Assembly: GCF_003335505.1 (NCBI RefSeq)
Contig: NZ_QPEX01000030.1
Span: 124,001 to 188,000 of the forward strand
Length of the DNA: 64,000 bases
Direction of reading: 5' to 3'
Source: Bremerella cremea
GTDB lineage: Bacteria > Planctomycetota > Planctomycetia > Pirellulales > Pirellulaceae
The position numbers were made by a program, and so were the translations under genes. The notes under the pieces were generated by a model. That model was given only the letters and a program-made list of their open reading frames with translations. It ran no database searches and was not told where the DNA came from. The number at the start of each line of letters is the position of its first letter. The first letter of the stretch is position 1. Positions 1 to 8,840 of this stretch are shown here, in pieces.

Positions 1-2
1 TC

Positions 3-224
3 AATAAGGTAAAAGTTGTAGTACTGGGGTGGTGTCTTAGGGGGAACAGACTATTCTGGAATAGCCATTCCAGGTGGTCAGCAGAAACGCTGATTCAAGG
101 CGAGACTGTTCTTAGTGGTTTTGAAATCTCCACATCCATTGCTAAATCGCAATGGTTATTTAAGTGGTGTTTCAGTCCTACATGGCACCCGTTGGATAAT
201 AGTACACCGGCAGGCGTACGTTGA
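3..224 (+). CDS. possible 3' end of a truncated upstream gene
   Basis: One forward frame is open from the left edge to a TGA at 222-224, about 73 codons, while the other two forward frames stop within the first 12 bases. The peptide is rich in Trp and Ser and I do not recognise a family. It ends 43 bases before the start of the membrane protein at 268 on the same strand, so it could be the last gene before it in the polysaccharide operon. It may equally be a chance open frame, since only the 3' end is visible. Confidence 0.35.
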   Translation, partial: NKVKVVVLGWCLRGNRLFWNSHSRWSAETLIQGETVLSGFEISTSIAKSQWLFKWCFSPTWHPLDNSTPAGVR

Positions 225-267
225 GATAAAAATGCGAATTAATTGATTCAAGCAGAGATTAGGTGCC

Positions 268-1608
268 ATGGATCAGACGTCTGAAATGTACCATTACGAG
301 GGTCTCGGCACTACGGTCGTGCATCCTTTGGGCGCGCTTATGCTCTTGGCTTGTGGGTTGTCGTTCGTACTCTGCCCACGTAAATACGCGGTTTGGCCAT
401 TGCTTATTCTGGTGTTTTTCGTCTCGGCCAGGCAATGCATCGCCATCGGCGGGTTTAATCTCTATTTCATTCGTTTCTTTGTGGTGTTTTTCGCTCCCCT
501 ACGTATGGTTATGCAAGGCGAACGCATTCGCATGACCTCGATTGATTGGTGTGTCGTCGCATACGGTATTACCTATTTATTAACTGGAATAATTAATTGG
601 GACCTCTCCTTGGTGATGCTGAAAATGCGGTTAGGGTTTGTCCTTGAGATTGTCATTCTATATTTGGTCATCCGCTCTGTTATTCAAACCAAGGAAGATG
701 TTGACAGCGTTATTAATGGAATAGCTATCATGGCATTTCCTTTGGCCTTTTTCTTTCTTCTTGAATATCAAACAGGACGCAATGTATTTGCGATTTTTGG
801 TGGAATTCCCGAGATGACTTTGATGCGTGATGGGAAAATGCGTTGCCAAGGGGCTTTTGCGCATCCCATTTTGGCCGGCGTGACTTGGGCTGCATTCATG
901 CCCCTGCTGATGTATCGGGCAAAGGAGCGGGGGATTTTCAAGCCTATGTCGATCGCGCCTATGATTGCGGCATGTGTCATTATTGCGACGACAACATCAA
1001 GCACTCCGATTCTGGGGCTCGCAGTAGGGATCGTGGGCACTATGCTGTTTCCATTGCGACGATTTACGGGGCTAGCTTTTGCGGGGGTTGGCCTCTGTTT
1101 GGTGGTGCTTCATTTTATGATGAAGGGCCCCGTGTGGCATCTAATTACTCGCATTGATATCACCGCCGGGAATTCATCGTGGCACCGTTATGTCCTTGTG
1201 GATGGCTTTATCACCCATTGGGATGAATGGTGGTTCATGGGGTCTCGAGTTGGTTCTGCGCATTGGGGGCACTTTGCATTTGATACATCAAATCAATTTG
1301 TGGCGACAGGGTTGCAAGGGGGGATTGTGCTCTTAGCTCTTTTGCTCGCTATCATTATTTTGGCAATTCGTAATGCAGGGCGTATTAGCGAGGTCTATCC
1401 GTTGCTAGGTTGGGTTTTAGGTGTCGCTGTATTTGTCCAATGTTTTAGTTTTATTGGTGTATCCATATTTGGCCAAATGCATTTTACATGGGCGCTTTCT
1501 CTGGCCATGGTAAGCGGGTTGTCAAGTGCCACCGCGATGATTCGTAAGCAAAGCTTGCAAAGGGTCGAGTATTCCGGGCGTGAGGAGTGGGAGAGTTCCT
1601 ATGGCTAA
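268..1608 (+). CDS. O-antigen polymerase/ligase-like membrane protein
   Basis: This 446-residue protein is hydrophobic almost throughout, with roughly ten predicted membrane spans and a larger non-membrane loop in the C-terminal half (about residues 290-350). That layout fits the Wzy/WaaL (O-antigen ligase-like, Wzy_C) superfamily, which joins or polymerises undecaprenyl-linked oligosaccharides at the outer face of the inner membrane. Within the late loop is a 'GSRVGSAHWGHFAFDTSNQF' stretch followed by 'GLQGGIVLLALLL', matching the family pattern of a polar loop followed by a GLiG-like membrane segment. It overlaps the next gene by 8 bases and leads an operon with an acyltransferase and a glycosyltransferase. 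Polymerase and ligase cannot be told apart from sequence. The gene is AT-richer than most of the window. Confidence 0.75.
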   Translation: MDQTSEMYHYEGLGTTVVHPLGALMLLACGLSFVLCPRKYAVWPLLILVFFVSARQCIAIGGFNLYFIRFFVVFFAPLRMVMQGERIRMTSIDWCVVAYGITYLLTGIINWDLSLVMLKMRLGFVLEIVILYLVIRSVIQTKEDVDSVINGIAIMAFPLAFFFLLEYQTGRNVFAIFGGIPEMTLMRDGKMRCQGAFAHPILAGVTWAAFMPLLMYRAKERGIFKPMSIAPMIAACVIIATTTSSTPILGLAVGIVGTMLFPLRRFTGLAFAGVGLCLVVLHFMMKGPVWHLITRIDITAGNSSWHRYVLVDGFITHWDEWWFMGSRVGSAHWGHFAFDTSNQFVATGLQGGIVLLALLLAIIILAIRNAGRISEVYPLLGWVLGVAVFVQCFSFIGVSIFGQMHFTWALSLAMVSGLSSATAMIRKQSLQRVEYSGREEWESSYG

Positions 1609-2107
1609 CGCTAAATCAAAGCGTTTTGCGTTGATACCCAGTTTGAATAACTTTTTGTGGCTGCAGCGATCGTTGAATCGATTGCGCTGGGTTATTTTTA
1701 CTAAGGTTTGGGGGATGGAGATTAGCCCAAGCACCGTTATTTCTCTGAGCGCTCGACTCGACAAGACCCACCCACGTGGCATTCATATTGGTAAGGACAC
1801 TTATATTGCATTTGATGCAGTGATTTTGGCGCACGACATGTGTCGCAGATTAAGGACCGATACTTATATCGGTGATAATTGTTTTGTCGGAGGGCGATCT
1901 ATGATCTTGCCCGGCCTAACTATTGGTAACGGCTGTATCGTTGCTGCGGGGGCTGTCGTTACCAAAGATGTGCCAGATGGCTCTATTGTTGCAGGGAATC
2001 CGGCAAAGATTATTCGGTCGGGGATTTCTGTGGGAAAATTTGGTGTGCTGATTAGCGAATCAGACGTATGCCAGGAAACTTCAGGAGAAACTGAGGCGCA
2101 ACGGTGA
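1601..2107 (+). CDS. hexapeptide-repeat (LbH) acyltransferase
   Basis: A 168-residue protein with left-handed beta-helix hexapeptide repeats. The strand pattern 'TYIGDNCFVGGRSMILPGL' and 'TIGNGCIVAAGAVVTKDVPD', then 'IVAGNPAKII', is the classic C-terminal coil of the WcaF/CysE/NodL family. These enzymes usually O-acetylate sugars from acetyl-CoA in the cytoplasm. 'LAHDMCRR' supplies a histidine that could be catalytic. I chose the ATG at 1601, with GAGGAG 12 bases upstream, over the in-frame GTG at 1580. It overlaps the preceding gene by 8 bases and the next by 4 (GTGA), so the three are translationally coupled. The likely role is acetylation of a polysaccharide repeat unit; the substrate is unknown. 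Confidence 0.8.
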   Translation: MANAKSKRFALIPSLNNFLWLQRSLNRLRWVIFTKVWGMEISPSTVISLSARLDKTHPRGIHIGKDTYIAFDAVILAHDMCRRLRTDTYIGDNCFVGGRSMILPGLTIGNGCIVAAGAVVTKDVPDGSIVAGNPAKIIRSGISVGKFGVLISESDVCQETSGETEAQR

Positions 2108-2961
2108 ATAATTTCTCTGTCGTTATCCCTGCTTACAACGAAGCTGCTGTGATTGTTCGCTGCTTGAAATCGGTCCGTGAGGCTAATTGTGGTGAACTGC
2201 CTCAGGTCATTGTTGTGGCCAATAATTGCTCGGACGATACAGCCCAAAGAGCCAGAGACTACGACCCTAGTGTTGTAGTGATTGAAACGCCGATTGGCTC
2301 TAAGACGCATGCAATGAACTTGGCGGACGAAGTTGCAACTTGCTTTCCTCGTTTCTATATGGACGCCGATATTACGCTTGAAAAAAATGGGCTGCCTAAG
2401 CTGTGTAAGGAATTGGATAAGCCGGGCATATTTTTCGTGTTACCCCAAGCTTCGATTAAGCTGGAAGATCGTGCCTGGGCTGTACGTGCTTATTACAAAG
2501 TATGGGCCAAGTTGACTGCACATCGCTCAGGCATGGTTGGCTCTGGTGTTTATGGCCTGGGGCAAGAAGGGCGTAAGCGTTTTGATCAATTTCCCAGAAT
2601 TACGGCGGACGACAACTTCGCACGACTGCATTTCACTGCCGCGGAAAGGGCAACCGTGCGAGATTGCAAATCGTTTGTGACGCCTCCGAAAACTCTGGCG
2701 AATATCATCGATATCAAGACTCGGAGTCATTTCGGAAACGAAGAGCTAAAAAAGTTGTACCCCGAGCTTTGGACGGAAAATGAATCAGGCTCGAAGCTTC
2801 GCTTTGCCAAGCTGGCATTGAATCCTCTGTGGTTGCCTTCGCTGGCGGTCTTTCTTTATGTCAAGTTTGCTGTCAAGAAACGTGTGCGAGAACGGTTCAA
2901 GCAAGGGGAAATCCACAAATGGGAAAGAGACGACACCTCGCGAGAGGAAGTTTCTTGTTGA
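2104..2961 (+). CDS. GT2 family glycosyltransferase
   Basis: A 285-residue GT-A fold glycosyltransferase. It opens with 'FSVVIPAYNEAAVIVRCL', the GT2 nucleotide-sugar-binding start, carries the DXD-like metal motif in 'FYMDADITLE' (about residues 87-96), and ends with a hydrophobic segment and a basic tail (about 240-270), suggesting membrane association. A second acidic site, 'ITADDNFARLHF' near residue 165, fits the position of the general base. The start is GTG, overlapping the acyltransferase stop by 4 bases. It probably transfers one sugar of the repeat unit onto a lipid carrier at the cytoplasmic face. Donor and acceptor are not readable from sequence. A 279-base gap separates it from the next gene. 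Confidence 0.82.
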   Translation: MNNFSVVIPAYNEAAVIVRCLKSVREANCGELPQVIVVANNCSDDTAQRARDYDPSVVVIETPIGSKTHAMNLADEVATCFPRFYMDADITLEKNGLPKLCKELDKPGIFFVLPQASIKLEDRAWAVRAYYKVWAKLTAHRSGMVGSGVYGLGQEGRKRFDQFPRITADDNFARLHFTAAERATVRDCKSFVTPPKTLANIIDIKTRSHFGNEELKKLYPELWTENESGSKLRFAKLALNPLWLPSLAVFLYVKFAVKKRVRERFKQGEIHKWERDDTSREEVSC

Positions 2962-3164
2962 TGTCTCCCCTGGCCAAACCAGAGAATGCAACCCATGATG
3001 TTGGTGGCTTATTTATTGAGGTCTTCGCCACCAATCCCATACGAGCGACCAGCGGAAGCCCCGGATTCGTGGTAAATCAATCTCTTGCTATGTTGGATTA
3101 TCGGCGCAGATATCAATAACTGCAAAGGACTTTGTTGTTCACCGGTTCTTCAACAGGGTAGTTT

Positions 3165-3181
3165 CTTATCGCTTCGATAAG
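3165..3181 (+). terminator. small hairpin, possible terminator
   Basis: A perfect 7-bp stem (CTTATCG / CGATAAG) with a 3-base loop, followed by TTT, lies in the 279-base gap between the two glycosyltransferases. The T run is short, so termination is uncertain. Nothing else was seen in this gap. Confidence 0.25.
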
Positions 3182-3240
3182 TTTGCCTAGCTAATAATCG
3201 TGAGCACGTTTCGGGCGTTGTTTGAAGTTGTGAGTGTTTA

Positions 3241-4164
3241 ATGAGCTTTGATGTATCTATCCTCGTTGTGTCCTACAACACAAGAGAAGAAACGCTTGCG
3301 TGCTTGGCTTCGGTTTACGAGCAGACGAAAGAGGTTTCCTTTGAACTGATTGTGGTCGACAATGCCTCGTCAGATGGGTCGGCGGAGGCCATCGAAGAAA
3401 CGTTTTCTGATTTGACATTGATCAAATCGACAGAGAACCTGGGGTTTGCCGGTGCGAACAACTTGGCCGCCGAAAAAGCGACCGGTGAGTATGTGTTGCT
3501 ACTCAATCCCGATACGGTGATCTTGGATCAAGCGATTGATCGCATTGTTGCATTTGCCCAAGCCGACTCTGAGATGGGTGTTTATGGTGGGCGGACTCTG
3601 TTTGGCGATCTGACCCTCAATGCCAATTCTTGCCATGGAGCTCCTACTCCGTGGAGCCTCTTTTGCATGGGAACTGGCTTTTCGTCTCTCTTTCGTAATT
3701 CCACGTTCTTCAATCCCGAAGGGCTGGGGGCATGGCGGCGAGATAGTGTGCGTGAGGTCGATTGTATTTCAGGGTGTTTCCTGCTGATTAAGCGGAGTAT
3801 CTGGGAGCAGCTTGATGGTTTCGATCTCGACTACTTCATGTACGGGGAAGACACGGATCTGTGTTTGCGTGCCCGGAAGTTAGGGGCAAAGTGTTTGATT
3901 GTGCCAGACGCTCAATTAATCCATTATGGTGGCCGCTCCGAGCGAGTTCGTGGCGATAAGATGGTGCGGCTTTTTAAGGCAAAGCACCAACTGTTTCAGA
4001 AGCACTGGAGCCCGTGGGCGGTAGGTTTTGGGGGCAGTATGCTCGCAAGCTGGGCGTTAACCCGCTACTTGGCGTTAAGAGTGCTGGGCTTTGCTAGCGC
4101 TTCGTATCGACAGCGAGCAGAGGAGTGGTACTCCGTATTTCGCCGCCGTCGTGAATATACTTAA
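3241..4164 (+). CDS. GT2 glycosyltransferase, rhamnosyltransferase-like
   Basis: A 307-residue GT2 protein of the WcaA/'GT2 family, N-terminal + Glyco_tranf_2_3' type. The start 'DVSILVVSYNTREETLACL' forms the nucleotide pocket, 'LLLNPDTVIL' (about residue 90) gives the metal-binding acidic site, and 'DCISGCFLLIKRSIWEQL' followed by 'GFDLDYFMYGEDTDLCLRA' is the acceptor-side block with the catalytic ED pair. This architecture is common among bacterial rhamnosyltransferases, which suits the NDP-rhamnose genes encoded just downstream on the other strand. The link to rhamnose is inference from context. ATG at 3241; the gene converges on the methyltransferase. Confidence 0.82.
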   Translation: MSFDVSILVVSYNTREETLACLASVYEQTKEVSFELIVVDNASSDGSAEAIEETFSDLTLIKSTENLGFAGANNLAAEKATGEYVLLLNPDTVILDQAIDRIVAFAQADSEMGVYGGRTLFGDLTLNANSCHGAPTPWSLFCMGTGFSSLFRNSTFFNPEGLGAWRRDSVREVDCISGCFLLIKRSIWEQLDGFDLDYFMYGEDTDLCLRARKLGAKCLIVPDAQLIHYGGRSERVRGDKMVRLFKAKHQLFQKHWSPWAVGFGGSMLASWALTRYLALRVLGFASASYRQRAEEWYSVFRRRREYT

Positions 4165-4171
4165 AGCCCCA

Positions 4172-4196
4172 GCTTGAGTTCTCGCTACCCTCAAGC
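4172..4196. terminator. inverted repeat between convergent genes
   Basis: GCTTGAG (4172-4178) pairs with CTCAAGC (4190-4196), and flanking C- and G-rich bases could extend the stem with mismatches. It sits in the 122-base gap where the glycosyltransferase and methyltransferase genes converge, a natural place for a terminator. No T tract follows, so support is weak. Confidence 0.3.
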
Positions 4197-4286
4197 GGGC
4201 TTGGCTGAGTCTAAATGAGGGGGCTATCGCAAGTGCAGCGGAAGGGCTGATCTTGTTGCCGGCCCTTCGTTTGTCAGTCGGCTCAG

Positions 4287-5240
4287 TTACTGGGCATCTT
4301 CTGGCTTGCGCCAAACTACTTTTACGGAAGGGCTGAGTAGTTCCGCATCGCTGTAGTCTTTAAGCTCACCTTGCTCTCGCAAAGCCTGTAGGTCCAAGCT
4401 GCTAGGATTCTTGCCGTCCATGAGAGGAGTTACTTCAGCTCCTGGCATTTGTTCTTGAAAGATGCGGTACCAATCTTGCAAGCGAAGCCTATTTAGGTAA
4501 GTGTTTTCGCACACAAGATGCTGGACATCAGGCCTAAGGTGTGCCCAGAAAGGAGGACGACTCTTGCTGCGGTTGAAGATCCGAATATCGTGACAACCAC
4601 TGTCGCTTGTGTACAAATGGAACACGCAATAGAAAACCCCACCAGGCCGAATGACTCTACGCAGTTCTTTTAAGGCACTCGCTGGGTCGGAGATATGTTC
4701 GAAAACGGCACGAGAATAGACAACATCAAAGCTGTTTGCGTCAAACGTTAGGTTTTGAGCGTCCATTTTGCGGACGTCGAGCTTGGGCCATTTTGGGGCA
4801 CCGGTTTCCTGGATATAGGCTTTGCGAATTCGGCGATTAATACCAGCTATGGAACGTAAGAGTGTTTTCGCAGCTCGTACTGTTCCGTCTTCGCGGAGAA
4901 GTCGTATTAACGCCCGGACATCGAAATCGTCAGGGACTGGGCTTTCAGTGTCAATTCCAATTGCCCGATTCTCTAAAGACAGGCATGCTAGTTGGATCAT
5001 GTTTTGGCCGGAGCCAACTTCCAAGATGTCGCAATCAACGCAAGGTTTACCAGATACGGTTTCGATTTCTTTTAAGCTTGCTTGAACTTGAGCAACGATG
5101 TTCGTTACAAATTCTGTCGAGCGAAATAGCTGTAACAGCGACCAAAGCTCATTCAGACGCCGAATCGGTCCAAGAGCAACATTCGTGTAGCCAACGGATT
5201 TTTCTGAAGCCGCGGAAGTCTTGGACAAAACTAGCCTCAA
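4287..5240 (-). CDS. class I SAM-dependent methyltransferase
   Basis: About 317 residues with a Methyltransf_11-type Rossmann core. Motif I is 'CDILEVGSGQNMIQLACLS' near residue 70, the motif II acidic end is 'IGIDTES', the post-I region is 'KMDAQNLTFDANSFDVVYSR' near 170, followed by 'AVFEHISDPASALKELRRV' and 'RPGGVF'. An insert of about 60 residues separates motifs I and II. This resembles sugar or aglycone methyltransferases found in O-antigen and capsule loci. It lies downstream of rmlA on the same strand, 291 bases away, and converges on a glycosyltransferase. The longest frame begins with TTG at 5240; no convincing ribosome site decides the start, which may lie slightly further in. Substrate unknown. 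Confidence 0.75.
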   Translation of the reverse strand: MRLVLSKTSAASEKSVGYTNVALGPIRRLNELWSLLQLFRSTEFVTNIVAQVQASLKEIETVSGKPCVDCDILEVGSGQNMIQLACLSLENRAIGIDTESPVPDDFDVRALIRLLREDGTVRAAKTLLRSIAGINRRIRKAYIQETGAPKWPKLDVRKMDAQNLTFDANSFDVVYSRAVFEHISDPASALKELRRVIRPGGVFYCVFHLYTSDSGCHDIRIFNRSKSRPPFWAHLRPDVQHLVCENTYLNRLRLQDWYRIFQEQMPGAEVTPLMDGKNPSSLDLQALREQGELKDYSDAELLSPSVKVVWRKPEDAQ

Positions 5241-5531
5241 ATCAAGTAAAGAAAGAATCGATTGATATGCTCGGCAACGAACGGAAGAGCAGATGTGCGT
5301 TTGCCAGGGGGGATGCGACGCTGAATTCTTATGCGGTATCCGCTCATCGATTATAGCATACCCACTGTAGTTAGAATGGCTATTGCTTAATCCTGGTTTT
5401 AGGGGACATTCGATTCTTTAGCCTGATCCGTAGCCAGATAGAGCTTTCTGGCGTGCCTATGAAGGGCCCCAAGAACCTGATCCACTGTATGAGAGTCCTG
5501 ATTGTCACTTTAATTCGCTTCTAGAAACTGG

Positions 5532-6404
5532 TCAACCATTCGCCTCTCGGCAAATCTCTTGGAGGTACTGTCCGTACTCGTTGGGGAACTGGTTTGCTCG
5601 TTCGAGGAGTTGTTCCTGCGAGATGAAACCTCTGCGAAAGGCGATTTCCTCGGGGCAGCTGATTTTTAAACCTTGGCGTTCCTCAATGGTTTGCACGTAG
5701 GCGCTGGCCTGTAGCATGGACTCGTGGGTGCCGGTATCGAGCCAGGCGAACCCTCGCGAGAAGAGCTCTACTTTCAGGAGGCCCTTTTCCAGGTAAACAC
5801 GGTTGAGGTCTGTGATTTCTAATTCGCCACGTGCCGATGGCTTAAGCTTCGAGGCGAACTCGTAGACGTGCTCGTCATAGAAATAGAGGCCTGGCACTGC
5901 GAAACGAGACTTCGGCTTAGCCGGCTTTTCTTCCAGGGACAATACTTTGCCGGTGGAGTCGAACTCGACTACTCCGTAACGTTCTGGATCCTTGACCGGG
6001 TAGCCAAAGACGACCGCTCCTTCTTCGAGTTCAGCCCCGGTTTGCAGCATCTTCTGAAAACCTTGGCCGTAGAAAATGTTGTCGCCTAAGACCAACGCGA
6101 CCTTTTCGTCTTTAACAAAGTCAGGCTCCAGCAAAAATGCTTGTGCAAGCCCTTCAGGTTTAGGTTGGGCGGTATAGCTCAGCTTCAAGCCGAACTGAGA
6201 TCCGTCCCCCAGGAGTTTTTCAAAGTGACCGAGATCGTGCGGTGTTGAAATGATCAGGATCTCGCGGATGCCGGCCAGCATCAATGTTGACAGCGGATAA
6301 TAGATCAGCGGCTTGTCATAGATTGGCAGCAGTTGTTTGCTGACTGCAAAAGTCAGCGGAAACAGGCGTGATCCGGTTCCCCCAGCTAGGATAATGCCTT
6401 TCAT
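5532..6404 (-). CDS. rmlA: glucose-1-phosphate thymidylyltransferase
   Basis: A 290-residue nucleotidyltransferase catalysing dTTP + glucose-1-phosphate to dTDP-glucose + PPi, the first step of dTDP-rhamnose synthesis, in the cytoplasm. The start '[18 protein letters not shown]' is the diagnostic nucleotide-binding signature, followed by '[18 protein letters not shown]', '[11 protein letters not shown]', and '[16 protein letters not shown]' near residue 220. Length matches the short RmlA family. I chose the ATG at 6404, one base overlapping the rmlB stop (TAATG) with AAAGGAGG just upstream, rather than a longer frame that would run into rmlB. Translational coupling with rmlB is expected. Confidence 0.95.
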   Translation of the reverse strand: MKGIILAGGTGSRLFPLTFAVSKQLLPIYDKPLIYYPLSTLMLAGIREILIISTPHDLGHFEKLLGDGSQFGLKLSYTAQPKPEGLAQAFLLEPDFVKDEKVALVLGDNIFYGQGFQKMLQTGAELEEGAVVFGYPVKDPERYGVVEFDSTGKVLSLEEKPAKPKSRFAVPGLYFYDEHVYEFASKLKPSARGELEITDLNRVYLEKGLLKVELFSRGFAWLDTGTHESMLQASAYVQTIEERQGLKISCPEEIAFRRGFISQEQLLERANQFPNEYGQYLQEICREANG

Positions 6405-7483
6405 TAGGTCGCCTCCTTTGTTGCTGGCGAATCGCCCTGGCCTAGGCGTTTTTCTGTGTCGTGTTTGGCCTTCACGATGGCGAGCCATTCTGGATTGTCA
6501 AGATACCAGCGAATGGTCTTTTCCATCCCTGATTCGAGGGTTTCTTGAGGCTCCCAGCCCAGTTCCGAGGTTAGCTTCGAGCAATCAATCGCGTAGCGGC
6601 GATCATGGCCAGGGCGATCCTTGACGAACTTGATTAGATCGCGGCGAGAGCTGCCATTTTCTAGGGGCGAGATTGCGTCGAGTGAATCGCAGATGGTGTG
6701 AACGATATCGAGGTTTGCTCGTTCGCAATTGCCACCCACATTGTACGTTTCGCCAAGCCGTCCTTTTTCAAGCACGGTTGCAATTGCGGTGCAGTGATCT
6801 TCCACGTACAGCCAATCACGAATATTTTGCCCGTCGCCATAAACGGGAAGCGATTTACCTGCCAGGGCGTTCAGAATCATCAAAGGGATCAGCTTTTCTG
6901 GAAACTGATAAGGCCCGTAATTGTTGGAGCAATTGGTCGTGAGGGTCGGGAAACCATAGGTATGTTGCATGGCCCGCACAAAGAAGTCGGAAGCGGCTTT
7001 CGAGGCGGAATAAGGCGAGTTCGGCGAATAAGGAGTCGTTTCCTTAAACTTGCTACCATCATCCGCAGAGCCGTAAACTTCGTCGGTCGAGACGTGTAAA
7101 AAGCGAAACGTCGACTTCTCGTCTTCTGCAAGTTCTTTCCACCATTGGTGCGTTGTGTGCAGCAAATCGAAAGTCTTGAGGACGTTTGTCTCAACAAATT
7201 GACGTGGCCCGTCAATAGAGCGATCGACATGGGACTCGGCTGCGAAATTGACAACCGCAAACGGCTGGTATTCCTTTAATAGACGAGCGACCAGCGTGGT
7301 ATCGCCAATGTCGCCATGGACGAAGACATGCTTGGCAGAGTCCGGGGGGACCGATTCGCGGATACCTGCGTACGTTAGTTTGTCGAGTGTAATAACACGA
7401 TAGTCCGCATTCGCAAGCATTTGGCGGACAAAGCAACCGCCAATGAATCCAGCTCCGCCGGTGACAATTATAGTTTTCAACAT
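6404..7483 (-). CDS. rmlB: dTDP-glucose 4,6-dehydratase
   Basis: A 359-residue extended SDR enzyme converting dTDP-glucose to dTDP-4-keto-6-deoxyglucose using tightly bound NAD. The N-terminus has '[10 protein letters not shown]' (GxxGxxG), then '[12 protein letters not shown]', 'HVSTDEVYG' with the catalytic Asp-Glu pair next to the Thr, '[11 protein letters not shown]' (YxxxK) and '[18 protein letters not shown]'. All RmlB hallmarks are present and the length is normal. It is the second gene of the leftward rml unit: 68 bases downstream of the dehydrogenase at 7552-8433 and overlapping rmlA by one base. Confidence 0.95.
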   Translation of the reverse strand: MLKTIIVTGGAGFIGGCFVRQMLANADYRVITLDKLTYAGIRESVPPDSAKHVFVHGDIGDTTLVARLLKEYQPFAVVNFAAESHVDRSIDGPRQFVETNVLKTFDLLHTTHQWWKELAEDEKSTFRFLHVSTDEVYGSADDGSKFKETTPYSPNSPYSASKAASDFFVRAMQHTYGFPTLTTNCSNNYGPYQFPEKLIPLMILNALAGKSLPVYGDGQNIRDWLYVEDHCTAIATVLEKGRLGETYNVGGNCERANLDIVHTICDSLDAISPLENGSSRRDLIKFVKDRPGHDRRYAIDCSKLTSELGWEPQETLESGMEKTIRWYLDNPEWLAIVKAKHDTEKRLGQGDSPATKEAT

Positions 7484-7551
7484 TCGCTTTATTTACGGCT
7501 TAAGGGGGTGAATCACAAGATGGGATGTTGGCGTGTCAAAACTTTAAAACG

Positions 7552-8433
7552 CTACTTCGTAGCAGAGGTTTCTTCCGAAATCCAGTTTGACATCGCAAGG
7601 TCAAGGGCGTCGTGAACGTACGACAATGGGAAGCCAGCGGCGATCGCTTTCTCGTTGTTCATCACGCAATTCGATCGCGGTGCTATGGCAGCCTTTTGCA
7701 TGAACTCTTCTTCGGAGTCGAAGAATTCAAACTCTTTGTCCGTGATACCGTGAGACTTCAAACGCTCCACGACTTCGTCTGTTGTAACGCATCCGGTGTT
7801 GGTGACATTGTAAATGCCTGGCTCTGGGCGGCTTTCTGCACAGTAAAGGCAGCTTTTGGCGAACTCGTCCAAGAAGGTCAGGCTGTTCGTCGCACGCAAG
7901 AGGCGTTGATATCGTAAGAGCTTCGTCAAATAATTTCTCGGGTTGTCGAGATTCTCGAAAGGAATGCGAAGACGTAGCACATAGCATTGCTCGGCATCGG
8001 CGAGAACTTCTTCACCAAGTGCTTTGGTGCCGGAGTAAAAGCTGCAGTTGTCGTAGCGAAACGAGAAGTTTGGCGGATCGCTTTCCGTAAAGCCTGAGCC
8101 GTCCTCACGCGTGCCGGTATAGATGCAGCCGGACGAAATTTGAACCCATGGCAGCTTTTTAGACTCGCAAACCTCTTTGACGACACCTGGCAGCACGGCA
8201 TTGCCCATGAGGCACTCGTGCTTATGTTGCTCGCACGCGTCGACGTTTGGACGTCCCGTATAGCCAGCGGCATTGATTAAGAAGCTGGCGTTTCCAACAG
8301 CTTCGCCAAGTGATGCGGGGTCGTAGTAATTGCAGTCTTTTCGAGAAAGTACACGTACATCCTGACCTTGGCTGGACAGTAAATTCACGATACTCGAGCC
8401 TACGTAACCCGATCCACCGAGCACAACAATCAT
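7552..8433 (-). CDS. UER1/NRS-ER-like NDP-rhamnose epimerase/reductase
   Basis: A 293-residue SDR protein. 'GGSGYVGSSI' (residues 6-15) is the NAD(P)-binding turn and Y133/K137 form the YxxxK catalytic pair. Beyond the general RmlD fold it carries blocks I recognise from the plant bifunctional 3,5-epimerase/4-keto-reductase (UER1/NRS-ER, also the C-terminal half of plant RHM): 'INAAGYTGRPNVDACE' (53-68), 'SSGCIYTG' (100-107), 'GSGFTESDPPNFSF', 'RIPFENLDNPRNYLTK', 'NSLTFLDE', and 'APRSN'. Known plant enzymes do both the RmlC and RmlD reactions. The locus shows rmlA and rmlB but no rmlC or separate rmlD, which fits a one-enzyme finish of the pathway. The family match is from memory; plain RmlD-like reductase is the alternative. 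Confidence 0.75.
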   Translation of the reverse strand: MIVVLGGSGYVGSSIVNLLSSQGQDVRVLSRKDCNYYDPASLGEAVGNASFLINAAGYTGRPNVDACEQHKHECLMGNAVLPGVVKEVCESKKLPWVQISSGCIYTGTREDGSGFTESDPPNFSFRYDNCSFYSGTKALGEEVLADAEQCYVLRLRIPFENLDNPRNYLTKLLRYQRLLRATNSLTFLDEFAKSCLYCAESRPEPGIYNVTNTGCVTTDEVVERLKSHGITDKEFEFFDSEEEFMQKAAIAPRSNCVMNNEKAIAAGFPLSYVHDALDLAMSNWISEETSATK

Positions 8434-8840
8434 TAAAAAGCCCTGTAGTTACCCATTTGAAGATGTGTTGCCTATGAGAATATCCAGATATCGGGCCGTT
8501 TGCCTACCAATGACTACAGGCGACCGAAGTAGATTCCTCGCATCCCACTAATTTAACTCAACCGGTCGCGATGTTTCATGGCTTTACGCAAAACAAATGG
8601 GAATGTTTTTGACAATCTGTGCGAACCATGAAGAAAGACAATCCATTTTCCGTGGTGCGCCACCCTATTGAACTGCTGCCTGCCCCCAGAAGGAGGATTG
8701 CGTGTTGCGAAAATAGCACGAAGAGGATTGATTGTCTTGGGGACTCTCGCGGATTTTTGGTGAAAGAGATTGTCAGAATGTTATGAGCTAGGGCCGGGGG
8801 CGTGCATTGGGATGTTAATCTATCAAGAAGCATCGTGGCA
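8434..8840. other. 407-base gap without a supported gene
   Basis: No convincing reading frame on either strand. It contains an 8-bp inverted repeat, CCTGTAGT at 8442-8449 and ACTACAGG at 8513-8520, just upstream of the epimerase/reductase start. The 63-base separation makes it weak. The gap probably holds the promoter of the leftward rml genes, but no clear -35/-10 pair was found. Confidence 0.4.

Noticed and set aside
8442..8520. 8-bp inverted repeat CCTGTAGT/ACTACAGG as an operator
   Set aside because: A 63-base separation and short arms make chance occurrence likely; kept only as a note on the gap.
8576..8833. 85-codon open frame on the minus strand upstream of the epimerase/reductase
   Set aside because: Composition is not protein-like, there is no homology signal that I recognise, and it ends in the probable promoter region.
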